Assembly (NCBI GenBank): GCA_937934385.1
Contig: CALGZV010000354.1
Coordinates: 1-12,115, forward strand
DNA: 12,115 nt
Direction of reading: 5' to 3'
Origin: an uncultured Clostridia bacterium
GTDB lineage: Bacteria; Bacillota; Clostridia; Oscillospirales; CAG-272
A program made the translations under genes and the position numbers. Of this stretch, positions 7,166-12,115 are shown one piece after another (within the stretch, counting starts at the first letter, position 1; every line of letters begins with the position of its first letter). The notes beneath the pieces were generated by a model that had not been told where the DNA came from, did no database searches, and saw nothing but the letters and a program-made list of their open reading frames with translations.

Positions 7166-7414
7166 ATGAAAGGATCTACCGGGCGGTGTGTGATCGCGGT
7201 TGGGTCGCTGACCTTTGCCATGAAGGGGCAGCGGCTTTTGGGCGATCAGTCTATTGCATCTTCTGTTGTACGATTGCACCCGTCACGGACAAAGCGCGGA
7301 TGTGCCTATGGAATAGAGCTTGACTGCGCGGACGTCAGAAAAGCCACCGATCTGCTCTCGGGAAGCGGCATACGCTACTCCGAAGTAATACCGGCGGACG
7401 GTGAAGGTTTTTGA
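7166..7414 (+). CDS. Se/S-carrier-like protein (DUF3343 type)
   Basis: Small protein of 82 aa. Its pattern (IAVGSLTFAMKGQRLL near the N-terminus, RLHP in the middle, then RTKRGCAYGIEL and a final IRYSEVI strand) matches the DUF3343 / putative Se/S-carrier family as I know it. In that family a conserved cysteine followed by glycine, here C46 in RGCAYG, is thought to carry a sulfur or selenium atom. GAAAGGA (7149-7155) is 10 nt before the ATG. Its stop codon overlaps the start of the downstream desulfurase-like gene, consistent with a carrier fed by that enzyme. Function is inferred from family and neighbour; it has not been shown biochemically as far as I know. Confidence 0.7.
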   Translation: MKGSTGRCVIAVGSLTFAMKGQRLLGDQSIASSVVRLHPSRTKRGCAYGIELDCADVRKATDLLSGSGIRYSEVIPADGEGF

Positions 7415-8589
7415 TCTATTTTGACAATGCGGCTACGACATGGCCAAAGCCGGATTCCGTAAGTCGGGCGGTATACGACTGTCTAACAGGTATGTACGGC
7501 AACCCGGGACGCGGCGGACACAGGCTCTCGCTTGCCGCTGCCGACGCGGTATATGACTGCCGCGACGCGGTCGCGAAGATGTTCGGCAGCGAACATCCTG
7601 AAAATGTAGTTTTCACTTATAATGACACCTATGCGCTCAACACAGCAATAAAGTCGCTTGCGGTACGCGGTTCGCATATGCTGATATCGGGAATCGAACA
7701 CAACTCGGTTCTCCGTCCTGCAGCAGCGCTTTCTGCACACGGTACCGATTACAGTGTTTACAGGGTATCGTCCGATGAAGAACAGACGATACACAGGATA
7801 CGTGAGGGAGTGCGTCCGGATACACGTATTATCGTCGCAAACCACGGCTCTAATATATGCGGTCTGCGTTTGCCGATCAAAAAAATCGGCGAGCTTTGCC
7901 GGGAAATACGGAGACAGCGGCTGCGCATTAAAAGACAGACGCCGCTTTATTTTATAGTCGATGCAGCTCAGACTGCAGGATGTACTGATATAGATATAAA
8001 TGACTGCGGTATAGATATTCTCTGTGCCTCCGGTCACAAAGGTCTGTACGGTCCGCAGGGCAGCGGTTTTCTTATTTTCGGAGACCGGATCGGAGCGGAC
8101 CCTGCTCTTCTTGCTTCGTTTATCGAGGGAGGGAGCGGCGTCAGCTCGGCTGAACTGAATATGCCGCTTACGCTTCCCGAACGGTTTGAGGCGGGAACGC
8201 TTTCTGTTCCCGCTATAATGGGACTTAAAAAGGGAATAGAATTTGTCTCAGAGCGCGGTGCTTCTTCAATATATGACGATCAGCGCAGGCTCGGACTTCG
8301 TCTGACTGATATGATAACAGGGCTGAGAGGTGCGCATGTCTATATGCCTGAGCATGTGGGCGGAACCGTTCTGTTCAATATTGACGGAATACCGTCCGAG
8401 AGGCTTGCCGCTGATCTCGATTCGCGCGGTATATGTGTGCGGGCAGGACTGCATTGCTCTCCGCTTGCGCATAAGACGCTCGGAACGCCTTATGACGGCG
8501 CTGTAAGAGCGAGCTTCGGAGCATTTAACACATGTGACGAAACGGATTGTTTTTACAAAGAACTCAAGGATATTCTGAAGACAGTATAA
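7411..8589 (+). CDS. Cysteine desulfurase-like class V aminotransferase
   Basis: PLP enzyme of 392 aa, fitting the cysteine desulfurase family protein group typified by Enterococcus faecalis EF2568 (TIGR01977). Such enzymes remove sulfur (or selenium) from cysteine as an enzyme-bound persulfide. Visible residues: N-terminal IYFDNAATTWPKP, H97 in EHNS, D184/Q187 in VDAAQT, PLP-lysine K210 in ASGHKGLYGPQG, and active-site cysteine C349 in RAGLHCSPLAH. The start is a TTG inside the TTGA overlap with the upstream stop codon. No ATG gives the conserved N-terminus, so start by translational coupling is likely. Family members often sit with selD and selenium-dependent molybdenum hydroxylase genes; none is in this window. 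It could equally supply sulfur for general use, including tRNA thiolation. Confidence 0.8.
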   Translation: MIYFDNAATTWPKPDSVSRAVYDCLTGMYGNPGRGGHRLSLAAADAVYDCRDAVAKMFGSEHPENVVFTYNDTYALNTAIKSLAVRGSHMLISGIEHNSVLRPAAALSAHGTDYSVYRVSSDEEQTIHRIREGVRPDTRIIVANHGSNICGLRLPIKKIGELCREIRRQRLRIKRQTPLYFIVDAAQTAGCTDIDINDCGIDILCASGHKGLYGPQGSGFLIFGDRIGADPALLASFIEGGSGVSSAELNMPLTLPERFEAGTLSVPAIMGLKKGIEFVSERGASSIYDDQRRLGLRLTDMITGLRGAHVYMPEHVGGTVLFNIDGIPSERLAADLDSRGICVRAGLHCSPLAHKTLGTPYDGAVRASFGAFNTCDETDCFYKELKDILKTV

Positions 8590-8635
8590 CCGTAAAGCGT
8601 AATAAGTTTTAATAATTAAAGCTTACGTTTTACGG
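8590..8635 (+). terminator. Stem-loop directly after the desulfurase-like gene
   Basis: A 13-bp stem (8590-8602 with 8623-8635, one G-T pair) starts at the base after the stop codon and has a 20-nt AT-rich loop. There is no T-run on its 3' side, so it may protect the mRNA end or act with the next hairpin. Confidence 0.4.
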
Positions 8636-8656
8636 TGGATTACGTCAGATCTATGC

Positions 8657-8689
8657 TCAAAACGGCGGCCGTGATGACCGCCGTTTTGA
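8657..8689. terminator. GC-rich hairpin with A/T flanks, bidirectional terminator candidate
   Basis: tcaaaacggcgg (8657-8668) pairs perfectly with ccgccgttttga (8678-8689) around a 9-nt loop. The A4 and T4 tracts at the stem base give the terminator pattern on both strands, though the T-run is short. Confidence 0.55.
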
Positions 8690-8793
8690 CAGAATATATT
8701 CCCGCTGACCGTTTTCAGCCGATGCACAAAATTTTACACCTTACTATATATAGTACGAACCGTACAGGCACACACTGAAGAGTATATAAAATT

Positions 8794-8825
8794 AAAATCC
8801 GCTCATGATATATGAGCGGATTTTT
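8794..8825. terminator. Strong bidirectional intrinsic terminator
   Basis: aaaatccgctcat (8794-8806) and atgagcggatttt (8812-8824) form a 13-bp perfect stem with a 5-nt loop, followed by TTTTT at 8821-8825 on the plus strand and, with the A-run on the other side, by a T-run on the minus strand. This is the clearest terminator in the convergent region. Confidence 0.8.
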
Positions 8826-8881
8826 GATTGCACATGAAATATAATGTTTCACGCACAAATATGAGAAAAGTTAAAATAGCT

Positions 8882-8935
8882 ACCGCGTCGGCACAAAAAC
8901 TTAGTTATCACAAGGTGCCGGACACGCGGTGTCCG
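8882..8935. other. Two mutually exclusive stem-loops
   Basis: Structure 1: accgcgtcggcac (8882-8894) with gtgccg (8915-8920) and acgcggt (8924-8930), 13 bp with a 3-nt bulge and a 20-nt loop. Structure 2: cggacac (8919-8925) with gtgtccg (8929-8935), 7 bp and a 3-nt loop. They share 8919-8930 and cannot coexist. On the minus strand structure 1 is followed by AGCTATTTTAACTTTT, so it may be the terminator of glgA. Confidence 0.5.
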
Positions 8936-8956
8936 ATAATTAAACAACTGCTATTA

Positions 8957-8974
8957 CAGCAATAACTATTGCTG
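8957..8974. other. Short perfect hairpin downstream of glgA
   Basis: cagcaata (8957-8964) and tattgctg (8967-8974) with a 2-base centre form an 8-bp perfect inverted repeat about 50 nt beyond the glgA stop codon. As RNA the innermost pairs would open to make a loop. Role unknown; possibly part of the glgA 3' end. Confidence 0.35.
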
Positions 8975-9023
8975 ACGAAGGCTGCACCGTACGGTAACTA
9001 TGTTTCATTAAGACCGCTGAAGA

Positions 9024-10502
9024 TCAAATTTTTTCTTTTCTGTACTTTCTTTTCAGAAAACTGCGTTCCGTCAGCTCCCTGTACAATGCAAGATATTTTT
9101 TTGCCGAAGCGTCCCATGAAAAATCTCTTTTCATTATTCTGCTGACAAGTGAATTCCATGCTGTTCGGTCATAATCAAACAGCTTTAGCGCTCTGTAAAG
9201 CTCGTCGAGCATCGCCGGCGAATCAAACTTTTCGAAGGCAAAGCCTGTTCCCTCTCCGCTGTCCGTATCATACCTGCTTACAGTATCTTTCAGACCTCCG
9301 ACAGAATGAACAAGCGGTACGGTTCCGTAGCGTGAAGCGATCATCTGCGAAATACCGCACTGCTCGCTGCGCGACGGCATCAGGAGTATATCCGCTCCGG
9401 CATATATAAGCCTTGACAGCGGACGGTCAAAGCGTATCACTGCCGCGAGCCGGTCATGACAGCGGAAGGACGCGTCACGGAATTCCATTTCATACTCGGT
9501 ATCGCCCGTACCGAGAAGCACAAGCTGAATGTCCTTTTCAAGCAGCTCCGGAAGTGCTTCAAGCAAAAGTGTCATTCCCTTCTGCTCGGTCAGTCTTGAT
9601 ATAACGGCGATCATCGGAACGTCACATCTTCCGGGAAGTACAAGCCGCCGCTGAAGTTCCGCCTTGCAGCAGAACTTTCCTCCGGGATCAGACGCATCAT
9701 ATCTGCACGGAAGCTCCGCGTCGGTTGCAGGATTGAAGCTTTCGCTGTCGATTCCGTTGCTTATACCGTAAAGCTTATCTTCGCACGCTCTGAAAACAGC
9801 ACCGAGACCTGCTCCGCCCTCGTCGGTAAGCAGCTCACTGCGCCCCGACTGACTGACACATGTAAGTCTGTCACAGCACAGCGCTGCACCGCGCGTCAGA
9901 TTAACGCAGCCGTCCTGCATTAAAACATCAGCAGCCGACTCAAGTCCGAAAACATCGTCGAGCGTCTGCCCGCCGAATATACCCTGGTACTCAGCGTTAT
10001 GTACCGTATGAACACATCTTATACCGCTGTATCTCCGTGTACTGCAGCACATTTTTTTCAAATACACACAAGCCGCTGCAGAGTGCCAGTCGTTTGTATG
10101 CAGAATGTCCGGTTCAAAATCAATATGAGCGATCATCTCCACCAGTGCGCGCGAAAAAAAGGCAAATCGCTCGCCGTCATCATAGCAGCCGTAAACCGTT
10201 CTGCGGTCAAAGTAATACTTATTGTCTATAAGATAAAAAAACACTCCGCCGTAAGTCAGGGTGTAGACCGCGCACTGCTGTCTGCGCCATGAGAGCGGGA
10301 CTGTAAATTCCGTAAGCTTTTCAGCCTGACCTATAATACGCCTGTCGATCGCCGTATACATAGGCATAACGACCCGGACATCAGCGCCGAGAGAGCAAAG
10401 TGCGCGCGGAAGTGCGCCCGCAACGTCGCCGAGTCCTCCGCATACTGCAAGCGGATCAGCCTCAGCCGATGCGTACAGCACTTTTATTTTCTTGTCACTC
10501 AT
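9024..10502 (-). CDS. glgA: Glycogen synthase GlgA (GT5)
   Basis: Extends alpha-1,4-glucan chains from ADP-glucose in the cytosol. 492 aa, slightly over the family norm of about 475-480, with a basic C-terminal tail. N-terminal Rossmann domain: VLYASAEADPLAVCGGLGDVAGALP (residues 8-32), HTNDWHSA (135-142), HTVHNAEYQG (165-174). C-terminal domain: ISRLTEQKG (301-309, R303 and K308), PSRSEQCGISQ (376-386, catalytic-site E380) and VGGLKDTV (401-408). Odd point: the usual KxGGL motif is VCGGL here, so the lysine is replaced by V20. The VSPxYAxEI segment is also altered (VSQSGRSELL). The start ATG overlaps the spoIIID stop in ATGA, with GGGAGG just upstream inside spoIIID. No other glg genes are in the window. 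Confidence 0.9.
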   Translation of the reverse strand: MSDKKIKVLYASAEADPLAVCGGLGDVAGALPRALCSLGADVRVVMPMYTAIDRRIIGQAEKLTEFTVPLSWRRQQCAVYTLTYGGVFFYLIDNKYYFDRRTVYGCYDDGERFAFFSRALVEMIAHIDFEPDILHTNDWHSAAACVYLKKMCCSTRRYSGIRCVHTVHNAEYQGIFGGQTLDDVFGLESAADVLMQDGCVNLTRGAALCCDRLTCVSQSGRSELLTDEGGAGLGAVFRACEDKLYGISNGIDSESFNPATDAELPCRYDASDPGGKFCCKAELQRRLVLPGRCDVPMIAVISRLTEQKGMTLLLEALPELLEKDIQLVLLGTGDTEYEMEFRDASFRCHDRLAAVIRFDRPLSRLIYAGADILLMPSRSEQCGISQMIASRYGTVPLVHSVGGLKDTVSRYDTDSGEGTGFAFEKFDSPAMLDELYRALKLFDYDRTAWNSLVSRIMKRDFSWDASAKKYLALYRELTERSFLKRKYRKEKI

Positions 10503-10804
10503 TTTCCTCCCGCCTTCCTTTCTTCCGAATGGGGAGATTTGTGAACTCCGGCATAACGCAGACGTGTCGCCTCCCCTCCCCGGAGATGCCGCTGTGCCTT
10601 ATTTATCTGCAATAGCTTTTTCACCCGCTCGTAAAGCACCGGATCTTCATATTTAAGTCTTACTGTAACATCCTTATGTACGGTTGATTTACTCATTCCG
10701 AAATATTTTGCCGTCTCGCGAACCGTCGTACTGTTTTCGAGAAGATATTCCCCGAAACGTTCACAACGTGTTTTTTCGCAGTCTGCCGCCGCATTTGCAG
10801 CCAT
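10499..10804 (-). CDS. spoIIID: Sporulation transcriptional regulator SpoIIID
   Basis: Small DNA-binding protein, acting in the mother cell after sigma-E, that activates or represses sporulation genes, including the one for sigma-K in Bacillus. 101 aa against about 93 in B. subtilis. The helix-turn-helix (about residues 27-48, TVRETAKYFGMSKSTVHKDV) and the diagnostic HLRGGEATRLRY (73-84) are both clear. A ggtgat-type ribosome site is 6 nt before the ATG. The C-terminal tail (85-101) is basic and variable. The stop codon TGA overlaps the glgA start by 4 nt, so the two are co-transcribed and probably coupled in translation. Its presence marks the organism as able, or descended from one able, to sporulate. 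Confidence 0.92.
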   Translation of the reverse strand: MAANAAADCEKTRCERFGEYLLENSTTVRETAKYFGMSKSTVHKDVTVRLKYEDPVLYERVKKLLQINKAQRHLRGGEATRLRYAGVHKSPHSEERKAGGK

Positions 10805-10841
10805 ATATCATCACCGACCTTGACTCATATAAAATATGCCG

Positions 10842-10866
10842 CGGCAAAGTCAAACGACTTTTGCCG
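10842..10866 (-). other. Leader hairpin upstream of spoIIID
   Basis: cggcaaagtc (10842-10851) and gacttttgccg (10856-10866) pair over 10 bp, with one bulged base and a 4-nt loop, inside the predicted spoIIID leader. The minus-strand 3' side reads GCATATTTTATATG, only weakly T-rich. It could be an attenuator, an RNA stabiliser or, as DNA, a SpoIIID or other regulator site. Confidence 0.4.
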
Positions 10867-10887
10867 TGTTATGAGATTTCTCGGTAC

Positions 10888-10915
10888 ATTCTATGCGGCA
10901 GAAAGCAGAATATTC
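10888..10915 (-). promoter_or_regulatory. Sigma-E-like promoter for spoIIID-glgA
   Basis: Read on the minus strand: GAATATT (10915-10909), which fits the sigma-E -35 consensus KMATATT fully, 13 nt, then CATAGAAT (10895-10888), which fits the -10 CATACAHT in 7 of 8 positions. The spacing is on the short side for sigma-E. Predicted transcription start is near 10881, about 77 nt before the spoIIID ATG. Known biology agrees, since spoIIID is sigma-E-dependent in Bacillus and Clostridia. Confidence 0.55.
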
Positions 10916-11100
10916 TCAATACAGGTGAAATAATATCCTCCCCGTATCCCATAACACCGGAAAAACACAAAATTTTTATTATACCGGACATTTATGATAA
11001 AATCGGAGTCGCAGCATTGTTCAAAACGCTTTTGCTTATCTCAAAGAAGCTGCACATATTTCTACAAAGTCATGCCGTCATCGGTTTAATATTTGCAGCG

Positions 11101-11132
11101 AAAAGCGGCGCACGTAAAAACGTACGCCGCTT
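11101..11132 (-). terminator. Intrinsic terminator of fucU
   Basis: A 12-bp stem (11104-11115 with 11120-11131) with a 4-nt loop, followed on the minus strand by TTTT (complement of 11101-11104). On that strand the single non-Watson-Crick pair is a G-U wobble, while on the plus strand it is a C-A mismatch, so it is built for minus-strand transcripts. It begins 25 nt beyond the fucU stop codon. Confidence 0.75.
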
Positions 11133-11156
11133 GCTTCAGATACACAGCAGCATCTG

Positions 11157-11579
11157 TTATTCTACTACAACGCCTTTTCTGATGATGATGTTAGCGTAAA
11201 GAGCCATCTCGCCCGAAGTTACAACAGCGTATGCATCCTTCGCCTTTTCATAGAACTCAAAGCGCTCTACCTGAGTCATAGGCTTATCGGTATACTTTCC
11301 GGTGATAGCTTTGAACTCGTCCCAGATAGGAGTTTCAACATTGTCTCCGGGTACCTTCTGCATGATGTATACCGGATCGGAATATGTATCAAGCGGGAAA
11401 AGCTTTAAAATAGCTTCGAGAAGTTCGGGAACGGTGTGACCGTCCTCACGTACAAGACGCTGAGCGGCTCTTGCTGCCGGGAAATTGCCGTCGCCAATAA
11501 CAAGCTCATCGCCGTGGCCCATTTCCATAAGTATTTTCAGAAGATCGGGTGAAATAATAGACGGGATTCCTTTTAACAT
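11157..11579 (-). CDS. fucU: L-fucose mutarotase / RbsD-FucU family protein
   Basis: Interconverts sugar anomers, classically of L-fucose (FucU) or ribose (RbsD). 140 aa, the usual FucU length. Family marks: N-terminal MLKGIPSIISPDLLKIL, H22 in MGHGDELVIGDGNFPA with D30, and the C-terminal Y128/N130 in LYANIIIRKGV. The frame is open 16 codons further up (to 11627), but the ATG at 11579 has GGAGG at ideal spacing and gives the family N-terminus. It stands alone, with its own sigma-A promoter and terminator and no fucose or ribose uptake or catabolic genes beside it. Fucose versus ribose or another sugar cannot be settled from sequence; FucU is favoured by the length and the long middle section (about residues 60-110). 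Confidence 0.85.
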   Translation of the reverse strand: MLKGIPSIISPDLLKILMEMGHGDELVIGDGNFPAARAAQRLVREDGHTVPELLEAILKLFPLDTYSDPVYIMQKVPGDNVETPIWDEFKAITGKYTDKPMTQVERFEFYEKAKDAYAVVTSGEMALYANIIIRKGVVVE

Positions 11580-11597
11580 AACAGTTCCTCCAAAACC

Positions 11598-11615
11598 TTG
11601 CGCCGCACGGCGCAA
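11598..11615 (-). other. Hairpin in fucU leader
   Basis: ttgcgccg and cggcgcaa flank a CA centre, an 8-bp near-perfect palindrome lying about 10 nt upstream of the GGAGG site of fucU. It could be an operator or an RNA stem affecting initiation. Confidence 0.4.
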
Positions 11616-11719
11616 ATTAAATTTCATTACACAAACGGCACGGCGGTGATCCGCAGACCGCGTCTGCGTCAGGCTCTCCCTGCCGCGCGGACATGCCTCT
11701 GATGCATCCTTTACAGTAT

Positions 11720-11748
11720 AGCATATATCCGACTTTTTGTAAAGTCAA
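11720..11748 (-). promoter_or_regulatory. Sigma-A promoter for fucU
   Basis: On the minus strand: TTGACT (11748-11743), 17 nt, TATGCT (11725-11720). A TATACT overlaps 5 nt further on but at a poor 22-nt spacing. Predicted start near 11713, giving a leader of about 134 nt, long for a simple metabolic gene. Confidence 0.65.
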
Positions 11749-11908
11749 ACGCGGGATTTTAAAGATTAAAAAACGCTTTATTATGGGATAAAACAAATTA
11801 TCTGAAATCTGAAATCGGTAAATTTTTAATCTGCCTGTCCATGCGTGCCTGCCGTCCGGCATAAGCCTTCTTTATTTAATTATGTAAGGCTGCGCCGTAA
11901 ATCCGTAC

Positions 11909-12115
11909 TTACAGCCGCTCGCCGAGTATCCTTGTATACTTCGCGTAAAATTCCTCATAACGCCCCTCGTCGAGAGCAAGGCGGATCTCTTTCATCAGAT
12001 CGTTATAGAAGTAGAGATTATGAAGCACGCAAAGCCGCATACCGAGTATCTCCCGCGCCTTGAAAAGGTGCCGGATATATGCCTTTGAATAGCGGCGGCA
12101 TGCGGGACATCCGCA
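11909..12115 (-). CDS. tgt: Queuine tRNA-ribosyltransferase Tgt, C-terminal 68 residues
   Basis: Only the 3' end is inside the window; the 5' part lies to the right. Tgt exchanges guanine 34 of GUN-anticodon tRNAs for the queuosine precursor preQ1. The visible 68 residues start with CGCPAC and continue RRYSKAYIRHLFKA...LHN, which supplies the zinc site C-x-C-x2-C...H, followed by a helical end with EIRLALDEGRYEEFYAKY. These match the end of bacterial Tgt closely. The fragment ends at a TAA (complement of 11909-11911). fucU follows on the same strand after 329 nt with its own promoter. Confidence 0.9.
   Translation of the reverse strand, partial: CGCPACRRYSKAYIRHLFKAREILGMRLCVLHNLYFYNDLMKEIRLALDEGRYEEFYAKYTRILGERL

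Larger units (their letters stand above)
8590..9023. other. 434-nt hairpin-rich region between convergent genes
   Basis: No credible gene. The region lies between the 3' ends of the desulfurase-like gene (plus) and glgA (minus). It holds stem-loops at 8590-8635, 8657-8689, 8794-8824, 8882-8930 (or the alternative 8919-8935) and 8957-8974, plus the 12-nt palindrome actatatatagt (8743-8754), gtacg-aac-cgtac (8753-8765) and accgtacggt (8986-8995). Some of these must be terminators for the two converging units; there are more than two units need. Confidence 0.7.
10805..11156. other. 352-nt intergenic region, fucU to spoIIID
   Basis: On the minus strand this holds the fucU terminator (11101-11132), an AT-rich middle with an isolated TATAAT (complement of 10978-10983) lacking a good -35 partner, a sigma-E-like promoter (10888-10915) and a leader hairpin (10842-10866). 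A long plus-strand open frame (10684-11199) crosses it and runs antisense through spoIIID; it has no domain character. Confidence 0.6.
11580..11908. other. 329-nt intergenic region, tgt to fucU
   Basis: Minus-strand order: end of tgt, a weak 6-bp stem (11864-11869 with 11886-11891), an AT-rich stretch (about 11755-11830), the fucU promoter (11720-11748), a GC-rich leader (about 11630-11700) and a small hairpin just before the ribosome site. I see no gene and no convincing tgt terminator, so read-through from tgt into fucU is possible. Confidence 0.55.

Noticed and set aside
8834..8965. 43-codon plus-strand frame starting MKYNVS
   Set aside because: It has no ribosome binding site, begins just after a strong terminator and is built largely from the inverted repeats at 8882-8935.
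10684..11199. 171-codon plus-strand open frame
   Set aside because: It is antisense to spoIIID, spans the spoIIID promoter region and the fucU terminator, and its sequence has no domain-like pattern.
1..12115. CRISPR arrays, tRNA or rRNA genes, transposases, phage genes
   Set aside because: None seen: no regularly spaced repeats, no cloverleaf-like segments and no recombinase or transposase motifs in any frame.

Overview
The window looks like chromosomal DNA from an anaerobic, spore-forming Firmicute of the Clostridia (Oscillospiraceae/Ruminococcaceae-like). The main reason is a clear SpoIIID sporulation regulator. Supporting this are Clostridia-type versions of MscL, MnmA and PatB, a Se/S-carrier-like protein paired with a cysteine desulfurase, strong AGGAGG-like ribosome binding sites, and mid-range GC with heavy use of ATA isoleucine codons. 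No phage, transposase, CRISPR array, rRNA or tRNA gene was seen. The genus cannot be fixed from the sequence alone.

Layout, plus strand (1-8589): a PhoB/PhoR-type two-component system (101-2579) is bracketed by two near-identical 42-nt inverted repeats. It is followed by tRNA 2-thiouridylase mnmA, the mechanosensitive channel mscL behind a near-consensus sigma-A promoter, a DUF3737-like beta-helix gene broken by a frameshift, a PatB/MalY-type PLP C-S lyase, a 463-nt non-coding stretch with an inverted repeat and a terminator, and a coupled pair encoding a small Se/S-carrier-like protein and a cysteine desulfurase-like enzyme.

Layout, minus strand (12115-9024, read right to left): the 3' end of tgt (queuine tRNA-ribosyltransferase), a stand-alone fucU mutarotase with its own sigma-A promoter and terminator, then a two-gene spoIIID-glgA unit whose coding regions overlap by 4 nt. 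A good sigma-E-like promoter lies upstream of spoIIID. This would place glycogen synthase under mother-cell sporulation control.

The two halves converge on a 434-nt intergenic region (8590-9023) holding at least five stem-loops, two of which are mutually exclusive.

Most genes are ordinary housekeeping or stress functions. The points most worth a second look are the inverted repeats around the two-component system, the spoIIID-glgA coupling with its candidate sigma-E promoter, a GlgA that lacks the usual N-terminal lysine of the KxGGL motif, and the hairpin-dense convergent intergenic region. I see no convincing new multi-gene system.
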